A stretch of DNA of 64,000 nt from Chlorocebus sabaeus (GCF_047675955.1 NC_132931.1:2852001-2916000), one strand, 5' to 3'. Numbered from the stretch's first letter, positions 23,373 to 33,812 are shown. Notes: a model not told the origin generated them from the letters alone. Made by a program: numbers and translations.

Positions 23373-23667
23373 GTTTTTTTTTCTCTTGAGACAGAGTCTC
23401 ACTCTGTCGCCCAGACTGGAGTGCAATGGTGCAATCTCGGCTTACTGCAAGCTCTGCCTCCCGGGTTCAAGCAATTCTCCTCCCTCAGCCTCCTGAGTAG
23501 CTGGGATTACAGACGCACATCACCACACCCAGCTAATTTTTGTATTTTTAATAGAGACGAATTTCCCCATGTTGGTCAGACTAGTCTTGAACTCCTGACC
23601 TCGTGATCTGCCCACCTCAGCCTCCCAAAGTGCTAGGATTACAGGCATGAGCCACCACACCTGGCCC
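23373..23667 (-). mobile_element. AluS
   Basis: 'cttgagacagagtctcactc' to 'ccaccacacctggcc'; AACTATAG before and after is a probable target duplication. Confidence 0.92.
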
Positions 23668-23669
23668 AG

Positions 23670-24202
23670 AACTATAGATTTTAGAATCTGTATCTTTCCT
23701 TGTCTTCTCATTGCTCCTGGCCAATCTTTTGGCCTGATTTCTGAACAACAGCAACCTCTCAACAGGTTAGAGGTTTTCCAGGAACCACACTCTTCAAGCA
23801 TTACTCATTTTCTGAGCCTTGTTGACCTTGATGTTGCCACTCTTCATCTCTGATCATGGCAGGGGGTCTTAGTGTTCTCATCTGTAAATCATCCTCTTCA
23901 TGCTTTCTGCCAGGCTTCTCCCCAAAGCCAAATGAACAATACCTTGCTCCCTTACCCAATATAAAGAGACAGGATCCCATGAGTTTTCCCTGAGTGTATG
24001 TCAAAATTCCTGTCTAGGATCGTTAAACTCTAATGCAGAAAACAAGTTCACTTTACATCTCTCCTTCAGTTGCTCTGAAGTGTATAAATGGCTTTGAACT
24101 TGAATCATTTAGATTTTACAGCAAGATTCAGTACCCCAATTTAATTTGTTAGAACAGGGGTACATAGTTAAAGCAAGGTACGCATTGTTTAACAAGCAAG
24201 TA
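23670..24202. other. Intronic DNA without recognised features
   Basis: No supported coding, RNA or repeat signal. Confidence 0.5.
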
Positions 24203-24437
24203 AGGCAGGAGGATGGCTTGGGGCCAGGAGTTTGACACCAACTTGGGCAACATGTCAAGACTCTCTCTATAAAGAAAAAAGAAAATTAAAAAAAGAAAAA
24301 AATTAGCCAGGTCTGGTGTCACGCACCTGTAGTTCCAGCTAGAAGATTGCTTAAGCCCAGGAGTTTGAGGCTGCAGTAAGCTATGATCGTGCTATTGCAC
24401 TCCAGCCTGAGTGACAAAGCGAGAAACAAGAAAGTAA
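24203..24437 (+). mobile_element. AluJ fragment
   Basis: Truncated 5' end; 'aggcaggaggatggcttggg' to 'ctgagtgacaaagcgaga'. Its tail seeds the GGAA tract. Confidence 0.85.
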
Positions 24438-24690
24438 AAGAGGAAGGAAGGAAGGAAGGAAGGAAGGAAGGAAGGAAGGAAGGAAGGAAGGAAGGAAGGA
24501 AGGAAGGAAGGGAGAGAGGGAGGGAGGGGAGAAAAGGGAGGAAAAGGGGAGGGGGAGAGAGAGGGAGGGAAAGAAAGAAGGAGGAAGGGAATGGAAGGAA
24601 GGAAGGAAGGAAGGAAGGAAGGAAGGAAGGAAGGAAGGAAGGAAGGAAGGGAGGGAGGGAGGGAGGGAGGGAGGGAGGGAGGGAGAGAAA
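24438..24690 (+). repeat. (GGAA)n/(GGGA)n polypurine tract
   Basis: About 250 bases of pure purine on the + strand: (GGAA) runs at 24453-24510 and 24595-24650, then (GGGA) to 24686. Confidence 0.95.
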
Positions 24691-24779
24691 ATCTAAAACT
24701 TTCCTTCCTCATGGTCCAGAGTAACTGAAAACACTGATTTCTGTGTTCATCCCTGACTAAGTTACACTGCAGAAACCAC

Positions 24780-25085
24780 AGAGTCTTAGCAGTTAGCAGC
24801 AAGCGTTTATTTCTCACTCAGATCCCGCGTCCTTTGTGGGTTGGTTGAGGATCTGCTCAGGTTGAATTCCTAGGTCATTCCAGAACCTAGAATGAAGCAG
24901 CAGCCCCTCTTTGTTGTAAATGTTTTGTGAAAGAAGAGAAAGAGAAATGGCAGAAAACACAATGGCTTTGAAGCTTCTCCTTGGACTTTCATACTTTTCT
25001 TCTATCACTTTTGCTCTCAGTTGATTGGCCAAAGCCTGACATCAACAGGCAAGGAGATATCATCCTCTCCTACAAGGGGAAACAA
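24780..25085 (-). repeat. Old repeat, related to 28110-28830; family not assigned
   Basis: 'gcaagcgtttatttctcact', 'cactcagatcccgcgtcctt' and 'ttggccaaagcctgacatc' share an arrangement with the second copy. Strand is a guess. Confidence 0.4.
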
Positions 25086-25241
25086 ATACAGTAGGCCCTT
25101 AGGCAAAGCAGAGATGAGGGGCACTGACCCATGTGCAGTCAAAAATCCAAGTTTAATTTTTGAATCCCCAAAACCTTCATTGCTAATAGCCTACTGTTGA
25201 CTGGAAGCCTTACCAATAATATAAAAAGTTGATTAACTCAA

Positions 25242-25536
25242 GACCGGGCGCGGTGGCTCTCGCCTGTAATCCCAGCACTTTGGGAGGCCAAGGCGGGCGG
25301 ATCACGAGGTCAGGAGATAGAGACCATCCTGGCTAACACGGTGAAACTCCATCTGGACTAAAAATACAAAAAATTAGCCGGGCGTGGTGGCGGGCACCTG
25401 TAGTCCCAGCCACTCGGGAGGCTGAGGCAGGAGAATGGCCGGAATCCGGGGGGCGGAGCTTGCAGTGAGCCGAGATCGCGCCACTGCACTCCAGCCTGGG
25501 CGACAGAGCGAGACTCCATATCAAAAACAAAGGAAA
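25242..25536 (+). mobile_element. AluY
   Basis: Target duplication AAAAAGTTGATTAAC at 25223-25237 and 25537-25551. Confidence 0.95.
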
Positions 25537-25644
25537 AAAAAGTTGATTAACATATATGTTGTATGTTACATGTATTATACACTGCATTCTTACAATAAAG
25601 TAAGCTAGGGAGAATAAAAAAGCTATTATGAAAATCATAAAGAG

Positions 25645-25955
25645 GGCCGAGTGCGGTGGCTCCAGCCTGTAATCCCAGCACTTTGGGAGGCCGAGGCGGG
25701 CAGATCATGAGGTCAGGAGATCAAGACCATCCTGGCTAACACGGTGAAACCCCGTCTCTACTAAAAAAGACAAAAAACTAGCTGGGCGAGGTGGCGGGCG
25801 CCTGTAGTCCCAGCTACTCGGGAGGCTGAGGCAGAAGAATGGCATAAACCTGGGAGGTGGAGCTTGCAGTGAGCTGAGATCCAGCCACTGCACTCCAGCC
25901 TGGGCGACAGAGCAAGACTCTACCGTCTCAAAAAAAAAAAGAAAAAGAAAAAAAA
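25645..25955 (+). mobile_element. AluY
   Basis: Target duplication GAAAATCATAAAGAG at 25630-25644 and 25956-25970. A GAGGAGGAGG purine stretch follows at 26034. Confidence 0.95.
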
Positions 25956-26214
25956 GAAAATCATAAAGAGGAGGAAGTAAGTTAAATGGATCATCATAAA
26001 GGTCTTCATCCTCATGGTCTTCACCTTGAGTAGGTGGAGGAGGAGGAGGAGGAAGAGGAGGGGTTGGTCTTGCTGTCTCAGGAGTGGCAGATGCAAAAGG
26101 AAATCCACATACAAGTGGACCCACACAGTTCAAACTCATGTTTTTCAAGGCTCAATTCTAGTTGGAAATAATAGACTGTGTTACAGTCCATACTCTTGCT
26201 CATCAATATTTTGC

Positions 26215-26930
26215 CTCTCTTCAGCTGCAAAATATACTCCTCCCCTCCCCAGGGGAGATACCCCCAAAGTCCCATCCAGTTATAACACCAGACTCAAACT
26301 CTAGAATCTCATGATGCTCATCAAATCTGGATGTGGCTTTTCTTGGTCTGGAAGCATAAAAACTAAAAAGACAAATTACCCCTCACCCTCGCCTGGCACA
26401 AACACACACATGACATACGGTGGTGGACCGGGGTCAAGCCAACCACCAAAAACATTCCCATCTGGAAAGCAAAACAGGGGATACCCATAGCGGTCAAAAG
26501 CTCAGAGCAATTCTGAAATCCTGGCGGACAAAAACCTTGGGGTGAGGAGTTTTCCTTCAATTAGATGCTTCTGCTTCCTAGAAGTGACCCTGGATGACAT
26601 TGTTCTCCCAGATTCCCAGGGAAGCTGTCCTTTTCCACTGTTCTTGTACGGATTCTGTGAGGGCATTGGGCAGTACACCCTTCCTGGGACCCGTGTAGCT
26701 TATCCTCATAATCACTTGGACCCATAGGTTGGGAAGCCCAAAGATCTTTTAAAGTTTGGAACAGTTATAGTGTCTTTTAATCCAAGAGTATTGGCCCTTG
26801 GCCAGTACAGCTCTCAAGGACTTAGTTATATTTTTATCTGGCTCCAATCAGTTTATGCTAATAAACACATCCACAATTATTTTTGAGACATACCTCTCTC
26901 TAAACTTAATAACAGGCTTCCTAGGAGAGT
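26215..26930 (-). mobile_element. Possible MaLR (ERVL) internal region
   Basis: Order of phrases 'cccatccagttataacacca', 'catgacatacggtggtgga', 'aaacattcccatctggaaag' resembles antisense MaLR internal sequence. Heavily decayed; recognition by eye only. Confidence 0.35.
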
Positions 26931-27048
26931 CACTTAACACATCCAGAGATTTTTTAAAGACGCATTGATTTGTTTTAATAGGGCTGTATTATTACTTACA
27001 GCATTTCTTTATTTTATCTCTTACTAGTTGGAGATGAGAAACAATTGT

Positions 27049-27419
27049 TCCTGGTGCAGCGCCTGTAATCTCAGCACTTCGGGGGCTGAAGTCAGAGTAT
27101 TGCTTGAGGCCAAGAGTCTGAGACCAGCCTGGCCAACATGGTGAAACCCTGTCTCCACTAAAAATACAAAAATTAGCCAGGTGTGGTGTCACCCATCTAT
27201 AATCCCAGTTTCTTGGGAGTCTGAGGTGGGCAACATAGCGAGACCCTGTCTCTACTAAAAATACAAAAATTAGCTGGGTGTGGTGGTGTGCGCCTGTAAT
27301 CCCAGCTAGGTGGGAGTCTGAGGCAGGAGGATCACTTGAACCTGGGAGGTGGAGGTTGCAGTGAGCCAAGATTGCACCACTGCACTCCAGCCTGGGTGAC
27401 AGAGCAAGACTCCATCTCA
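27049..27419 (+). mobile_element. Alu with internal 97-bp tandem duplication
   Basis: 27134-27230 is repeated at 27231-27327; both carry the unusual 'gggagtctgagg'. Confidence 0.85.
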
Positions 27420-27459
<40 letters not shown>

Positions 27460-27462
27460 GAT
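27420..27462 (+). repeat. (AAT)n microsatellite
   Basis: About 13 AAT units grown from the Alu tail. Confidence 0.95.
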
Positions 27463-27627
27463 TAAATAGCTGGACATGGTGGTGCATGTCTGTAGTCCTA
27501 ACTACTCAGGAGCCTGAGGCAGGAGGATCACTTGAGCCCAGAAGTTTGAAGCTGCAGTGAGCTATGATCACACCACTGCAAATCAGCCTGGACCACAGAG
27601 CGACACCTTGTCTCTAAAAAAAAAAGA
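27463..27627 (+). mobile_element. AluJ right half
   Basis: 'agctggacatggtggtgcat' to 'cttgtctctaaaaaaaaaag'. Confidence 0.85.
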
Positions 27628-27724
27628 ACTAGAAATAGAAAAGAAAATAGAAATAGAAAAGGGGGCTTTGAGAAATCTGGGGATAGGAAGATAACAGATC
27701 ATTATGAGAAAAAAAGAAACAATT

Positions 27725-27871
27725 GCTTCTTTCAATGCTGCAACACCAGGAATTTCTGGGTTGTTTTTATTTTTGGTTTGCAAATCAACCAATTCTTTCC
27801 TGAGCTCATCTCTTTCTTGTAGTGCTCTGTTGGATGCAACTAATTTCAATTGTGAGTCATGGCATTCTGTT
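27725..27871 (-). pseudogene. Possible coiled-coil gene fragment (no identity)
   Basis: On the minus strand an open stretch reads QLKLVASNRALQERDELRKE, then LVDLQTKNKNN and PEIPGVAALKEAI. Upstream codons also look coding (KVYETECHDS). The composition (Glu, Lys, Leu, Asn, Arg in heptad-like spacing) is protein-like rather than random. There is no full gene around it, no AG/GT pair that would make it a convincing exon, and no poly(A) tail. It could be a remnant of a processed copy or an unrelated exon-like stretch. I cannot name a parent. Confidence 0.4.
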
Positions 27872-28109
27872 TCATAAACTTTTTACCTAAAGCCACAGAA
27901 CTCGGATTCAATATCTACCTGTCATCCAAGGTATCACAGGCAACAGTTTTACCAAATGTTTGGCTATTGTGTAACAGGGATCTCTGTCTTTCCAGCCTCC
28001 GGTCACGGTTTTCTTATTTTTCACTGCCTGGCTCTGGAACCAGTACATTGTATTTTAGAATTTTGGTTATGGTAGCCTCTTGGTTTTATGTACCGATTTC
28101 TCTATTTTT

Positions 28110-28830
28110 GACATAGACCAACAATGGTCTAAGTTACGCTGCGGTAGCAAACAAGCCCCACATCTCAACGGCTCATAACAACACAGGGTATTCCTGACGT
28201 GAGCTGTCCATTGTGATTCAGCTGCAGGTGTTCCCCACTTTATCCTCATTCTGAGACCCAGCCCGAAGGAACAGCCCCTATCTGGGGTGTGCAATTCTCA
28301 TAGCAGACGAAAACAACAAATGTTAGAACCACACAATGATTCATAAAGCTGTGAATTAGATGTGGTAGATGTGACTTCTCACATTGCATTGGCCAAGAAA
28401 GTGACACTACCAGCCAGGCACGGTGGCCCACGCCTGTAATCCCAGCACTTTGGGAGGCCGAGGCGGGTGGATCATCTGAGGTCAGGAGTTCGACACCAGT
28501 TTGGCCAACATGGCAAAACCCCATCTCTACTAAAAATACAAAAATTAGCTGGGTGTGGTGGTGCACACCTGTAATCCCAGCTACTCGGGAGGCTGAGGAA
28601 GGAGAATTGCTTGAACCTGGAAAGTAGAGGTTGCAGTGAGCCGAGATTGTGCCACTGGACTCCAGCCTGCAAGATGGGAGCGAGACTCCGTCTCGGAAAA
28701 AAAAAAAAAAGAAAGAAAGAAAGTGACACTACCAAACCTAATATAAATGGAGTGGAAGAGTACAGTCCTTTCTCGGGGAGCGGCAGGATGTAATCAAGAA
28801 TTCTGCACCTCTCCTTCAGCAGCTTTTCTT
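28110..28830 (-). repeat. Old repeat split by an Alu; family not assigned
   Basis: 28110-28412 and 28735-28830. Related to 24780-25085: 'gacacagctgcaggtg'-like, 'ttggccaagaaagtgaca', and the 'catttg...ttcat' region. Confidence 0.4.
28413..28716 (+). mobile_element. AluS
   Basis: 18-bp target duplication AAGAAAGTGACACTACCA at 28395-28412 and 28717-28734. Confidence 0.96.
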
Positions 28831-28881
28831 CATGAACATGACTTTGAACTTGTGTTTTTATCTTGTTAGAACAAGATTCGT

Positions 28882-29188
28882 GGCGAGGCACAGTGGCTTA
28901 CACCTGTAATCCCAGCACTTTCAGGGGGCCAAGACGGGAGGAGTACTTTAGGCTAGGAGTTTGAGACCAGCCTGGGAAACATAGCAAGACCTTGTCCCTA
29001 CAAAAAAAATTATAAATATTAGATGGGCACAGTGGCTCATGCCTGTAATCCCAGCTACTTGGGAGGCTGAGGCAGGAGAATGGCTTCAGCCCAGGAGTTC
29101 AAGCCTGCAATGAGCTGTGATCATGCCACTGGACTCCAGCCTGGGTGACAGGGCAAGACTCTATCTCTAAATTTTTTTTTTAAAAAAA
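28882..29188 (+). mobile_element. AluJ
   Basis: 'ggcgaggcacagtggcttac' to 'ctctatctctaaattttt'. The A tail is a T/A block. Confidence 0.9.
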
Positions 29189-29200
29189 GATACATAATTA

Positions 29201-29504
29201 GGCCAGGCGTGGTGGCTCAGGCCTGTAATCCTAGCACTTTGGGAGGCCAAGGCGGCCAAATCACTTGAGGTCAGGAGTTCAAAACCAGCATGGCCAACAT
29301 GGTGAAACCTCGTCTCTACTAAAAATACAAAAAAATTGGCTGGGTGTGGTGGCGGGTGCCAGTAATTCCAGCTACTAGGGAGGCTGAGGCAGGAGAATTG
29401 CTTGAACCCAGGAGGTGGAGGTTGCAGTGAGCCGAGATCTCGCCGCTGTACTCCTGCCTGGGCAACAAAGCAAGGTTCCATCTCAAAAAAAAAAAAAAAA
29501 AAAA
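29201..29504 (+). mobile_element. AluS
   Basis: Target duplication GATACATAATTA (29189-29200) and GATACATACTTA (29505-29516). It ends 405 bp before the CALN1 exon. Confidence 0.94.
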
Positions 29505-29877
29505 GATACATACTTAAACCAATATGGGAATTGCCAGAGTATTGGTAAATTATAAAATTTTTAGAGACATACGCATTATATGAATGGTTTCACCATTCTA
29601 AAGTACACGAGATACGCAGGGTTGGCAGCAGATGGCTGGGTGAATAGGAAACCAGACTGGCGGGTGGCTTTTTTTTTCCTCCAAGAATCTAAAGTGAAGG
29701 GAATATGTTCCACTCTCTACCATCCCAATAAGTCCCTGCAAGTTCACGAGTATACTTGGAGCTGAACAGGATGGAAAACTGTTCGCCTGATATCCTGAAA
29801 CGCTGAGACAAGCTCCTGCAGAGCAGCTGTGGGTCTTGCCTGTCATGGCCCAAGCCAACTTCCCATCTCCGCATGCT

Positions 29878-29908
29878 CTGACCACCTCACTACTCTTTAT
29901 CTCCACAG
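29878..29908 (+). promoter_or_regulatory. CALN1: 3' splice site with branch-point candidate
   Basis: CTGAC at 29878-29882 puts a branch A 28 nt before the exon; it is followed by a C/T-rich tract with TACTCTTTATCTCCACAG. Standard spacing for a human acceptor. Confidence 0.7.
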
Positions 29909-30065
29909 TTTGACATGCAAAGGATAACTCTGGAAGAGTTGAAGCACATTCTCTATCATGCCTTCCGAGACCACCTAACGATGAAGGACATTGAGAACAT
30001 CATCATCAACGAGGAAGAGAGCCTGAATGAGACCTCGGGGAACTGCCAAACGGAGTTCGAAGGAG
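29909..30065 (+). CDS. CALN1: CALN1 penultimate coding exon (degenerate EF-hand 3 and linker)
   Basis: This 157-nt exon reads in frame from its first base and encodes 52 residues plus one base of the next codon. It begins FDMQRITLEELKHILYHAF and ends CQTEFEG. I recognise this as calneuron-1 (CaBP8), a neuronal calmodulin-like protein of the Golgi and secretory membranes reported to inhibit phosphatidylinositol 4-kinase III-beta at low calcium. The start FDMQRITLEEL lines up with an EF-hand loop plus exit helix, but the loop has lost its run of Asp/Asn/Gly ligands; the family is known to have two working N-terminal EF-hands and two cryptic ones. Borders are set by a pyrimidine-rich tract and CAG at 29906-29908 and by GTAGGT at 30066. 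A CTGAC branch-point candidate lies at 29878-29882. The phase (one base left over) matches the last exon. Upstream exons are outside the window. Confidence 0.97.
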
Positions 30066-30394
30066 GTAGGTGCCCCTGCTGCCGTCCCCTCCCCAGTCTG
30101 GGACAGACCAATGCACCACATTCTCTATATGAAAAATGTGTTTACACACAGGCTCCTGGGCTGAGGTGGCCTTGTACCAAAGCCAAAAATTCAGCACTGA
30201 GGTTAAAGATCTTTTTTGCTAAGATGTGGTGGGCTTCATTTTCTCCGCCTTTTTCCTCCAAATTCTACATTTTTTGCAGAATCTCCCCCGGCCCTGTCCT
30301 TTCTCTCAAGGCTCTCTGAGGTCTGTGTGTGAGTGGATGTGTGGTTTTGTGTCGTTTGCCTTTTCTTGGTGGTGGCTGTATGGGGCGGTGCGAA

Positions 30395-30545
30395 GAGCCT
30401 ATGTTGGCTGTCCGGCAAACTTGGGTCGAGTCTGCTGTGTGAGCTCAGGCAAAGGATGGACCTTCTCTGTGTTTCCTCATCTATCAACATCAGGGTGATT
30501 ACACCTACTTCGCAGAATTCTTAAGAATGGATGACCTCTATGTTC
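30395..30545 (+). repeat. MIR element
   Basis: 'ctgtgtgagctcaggcaaag' and 'tgtttcctcatctatcaaca' in MIR sense order, about 330 bp into the last intron. Confidence 0.65.
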
Positions 30546-31990
30546 CCAAATGCACTGGCCAAAAAAAAAGAAAAGAAAAAAAAAAAGCAGCAGAGACCGA
30601 GTCCTCTCATGAACTTAACCAAGTAGTTACAGAAGAAATAAGGTTCTCTGGAGGCCAAAAAAGAGACCCTTGAAAGGTTATATATTTTTTTATTCATGAA
30701 AGCAAATTTAAAGAAAATAAAAGAGCCTACTGAATCTCCTAATCGGTAGAGAATTCCTGAGAAGCTAAAGGATTTAATCCTTCTTTTCAATTTTGAAAAT
30801 CAGAGTAGCTTTAATAGCCCTGATGTATAGAAAAAATTTTTTAATTACATTAAAACATATAGCAGGCTATCAGCGACTTTTCTCTTCAATGCTGACATTT
30901 CTTAAGGAGGTCAAATTGTTTTTTCTTTTATTATTATTTTTTGAACATTTAAATAAGTCAGTATACATAGTTTGGAAGCTGTCACATAGATGCCAGAAGG
31001 ATATATTTGGTTGCCTGGTCTTGTAGCTGTCTCCCTTAGAGCCAGTAAGGGCTATGGAGTGAGGCTAGTGTGCTTGGGGCTGAGCTGGTCCCAGGCACCA
31101 GAACTGTTCATGCAAACCCAGGCTCCCCTCAGTCCTGTCTTGGCTGAACTGCTGCATCATGGAGCCAGCATTAAATGCCATGACAGGAGGGAACAGGAGA
31201 TGGCCTATACTCCAAGGTTGCAAGCAGTGGGAGAGAGGGAGTAGTGGAGACTGCTGCAAAGCAGAAAGTGATGATCTCTTCTGGAGTCACTCAAATTCAA
31301 ACACTGCAAAAATGCCACGTGCATCAAACAAAACCCAGCTGTGGTCCTGAAGCTGCCTTGGTCTCCTTGCTGTGACGATGGGGTGATAGCATCAACGACT
31401 GTATTTGGAGTGGGAGTCACACCGATCTTCTAAGGGTAGGATGGGGTGGTCACAGCCAAGGCCATTTCCAGCAGGACATGCAGGGGTCTTGCGAGGGTTA
31501 GGAGGGATGAGGAGGGAAGAGATTGGGAACTGAAACGGGAAAACAGCAGTCCTGGCCTTCCCAATCCATCTCGCTCCAGGCTGACAGACGATGTGAGCCC
31601 CACACAATGAAAGTATGTGGGACTCAAGCCCTCTACTGCTAGTGAGCACTCTTGAGATGGGTGGAGAAGGGTATTTTTGGGTATCATCTCATTTTCCACA
31701 ACAGCCTTTGTTGGTGGATCAGTGTTTTGTTCAGGGAAATGTCATAGATCTTAGTAATTTGGGAAAGGTCAGGCTATACTGGGAAATAATCTAAATTCTA
31801 AGTAAGGCCTTTTTATTTCTCAAAACCTTATACATTAATAAAATAAATGCCTGACAAAGGGGCTACAAACAGAAGCCTTGCTGGGTTTCCTTTAATGATT
31901 TGTCAATAGCTTATTTATAATTAATGTAATATGATTACTATATAATGAATGATCATTAATAGCAATTATAATATTTATCAATAATAATGC
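30546..31990. other. Intronic DNA without recognised features
   Basis: A poly(A)-rich run near 30560 and an AATAAA at 30716. No coding, RNA or named repeat. Confidence 0.5.
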
Positions 31991-32036
31991 AATTATTAAT
32001 AATTATGTCTATTAATAATGCTATTGATTGTTATAA

Positions 32037-32250
32037 AATAATTATTAATGTTTATTAATAATTATTACCATAATGGTTAATTAATAATGTTAAGCCACTT
32101 AGTGCAGTGCCTAGACTAATAATTATTACCATTATTAATTGCCATTAATAACTATTACCCCAGGTACTGCACTAAGTGGCTTAACATTGTTAATTAACCA
32201 TTATGGTAATAATTATTACCATAATATTTAATAAACATAATAATAATTAT
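32037..32250. repeat. AT-rich near-perfect palindrome
   Basis: Arms 32056-32112 and 32162-32218 are reverse complements over 57 bp with two mismatches; spacer 49 bp. The arms extend outwards with an indel ('aatgtttattaa' at 32047 against 'ttaataaacat' at 32229). The inner arm ends are MIR-derived ('aagtggcttaac'). Confidence 0.9.
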
Positions 32251-32344
32251 GGTAATAATTATGGTATTATCTAACCATGGTTAGGTACCTAACCATCACC
32301 TAACCAATAACTATGGTAATATTTTTGTTCTGTTTAGTTTTGTT

Positions 32345-32755
32345 TGTTTTTGAGACAGAATCTTACCTGTCACCCAGGCTGGAGTGCAGCAGCACAATCT
32401 TGGCTCACTGCAACCTCTACTTTCTGGGTTCAAGCAATCTTCCTGCCCCAGCCTCCCGAGTAGATAGGACTACAGGCGCCCGCCACCACGCCCGGCTAAT
32501 TTTTGTATTTTTAGTAGAGACAGATTTTCACCATGTTAGCCAGGATGGTCACAATCTCCTGACCTCATGATCCACCCGCCTCGGCCTCCCAAAATACTGG
32601 GATTACAGGCATGAGCCACCACGCTCAGACTAATTTTTGTATTTTTAGTAGAGACGGGGTTTCACCATGTTGGCCAGGCTGGTCTTGGACTCCTGACCTC
32701 AAGTGATTCCCCCTCCTCAGCCTCCCAAAGTGCTGGGATTATAGGCGTGAGCCTG
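32345..32755 (-). mobile_element. AluY joined to a partial AluS
   Basis: 32345-32627 is a full dimer with young bases ('gttagccaggatggtca'). 32628-32755 is another left-monomer segment ('ggtttcaccatgttggccag'). Confidence 0.88.
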
Positions 32756-32757
32756 TT

Positions 32758-32830
32758 AGTCCAGGTACTGCACTAAGTGGTTTAAAATTCATTATCTTAT
32801 TTCATTTTAAAAAGCTGTTATTTTGTAATT
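32758..32830 (-). repeat. MIR fragment
   Basis: 'ccaggtactgcactaagtgg' then 'ttaaaattcattatcttatt'; the first phrase also lies in the palindrome at 32160. Confidence 0.75.
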
Positions 32831-33469
32831 TGCACATTGCATTCTTGTATGACCTCTGGGACCTTCATTACATAATCCCTTTTGCATATTTTTATCTCAG
32901 AGAAACTTCTTTAAAACGTTATGTCGGGGTTTTTTGTCCCCCAGACACAAGCTCATTGATTTGTGTTTAGTTTTAAGAATCAAGCATGATCAAAGTCATG
33001 GGTGAATATATTTAATGCTCACAGGCCTTTCCACACACAAGAAAGAGCCTCCCTGATTGCATTTTGGGCAGAGGTGTCTAGGAAGAGAATATTGAAGCCC
33101 TGAGGCTGTACCTGCTCAACATCCTAGGACTAGAGGAGTTTGTCTGAGACCCTGTGACTCGCCTGAGACCCTTCACTTCCATATTGCTCCCATATCCACA
33201 AACAGGGGCCTGTTGGCATTTTGAACCTTTCCCTTCTTCTATCAAGACCTGATTGCACAGTTGCATTACTTCCACCTCCTAAATCTCCCTCTCCTCTGCC
33301 CAGCCTTGAGCCCTTTGGGGCCTCCCCATCTCTCCCAAACTGTCAACTCCTCCCTATCCTCTTTTGCCCTTAGCCTAACCTGCATGCCTTATCCAGTTAT
33401 GTCAACCATGCCCTTGCTGACATCTTGTTACAGGACCACCAGGTTCTTATGCCCACTGTTCAGTAATAG
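32831..33469. other. Intronic DNA without recognised features
   Basis: No coding or named-repeat signal. Confidence 0.45.
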
Positions 33470-33800
33470 ACCAATACACTGAGACAGCAGGGTTTGCAGC
33501 AGAGAAACAGTTTAGTGACAGTAGGGTAGCTGAGCAAGGAGACAGGAGGAACCCTCAAATCCATTCCTTGAGGAGTGTTGAGCTAAGGTTTTTAAGGGGA
33601 TTGTGAAGGGCAAGAGACTGAAAAATTGGGATTGTTGATTTGATGAAACCATCAGGATGTGGAAACTGCATTCTTTGGTAAGTCAGCTCCCCATGGGGTC
33701 CTTCAGACCAGCTGACATCAGTAGTCTCATTGATATGCAGAACCTAAAGAATATCTCAAAGGGAAAACTTAATGTTCTATACTGTTCAAGTTGTTATCAA
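33470..33800 (+). repeat. LTR-like repeat, family not assigned
   Basis: 'gagacagcagggtttgcagc', 'agagaaacagtttagtgac' and later 'ggtccttcagaccagctgac' are LTR-style phrases. Confidence 0.35.
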
Positions 33801-33812
33801 TAGGACAAGTAA

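Larger units (their letters stand above)
1..29908 (+). other. CALN1: CALN1 intron upstream of the penultimate coding exon (3' part)
   Basis: Everything before the acceptor at 29908 is intronic on the assumption that the preceding exon lies upstream of the window; no other CALN1 exon is recognisable. It contains only interspersed repeats, simple repeats and unassigned DNA. The first 350 bases hold nothing I recognise. Confidence 0.85.

Noticed and set aside
24383..24817. Frames of 113 and 141 codons in the GGAA array
   Set aside because: Low-complexity translation of a tetranucleotide repeat.
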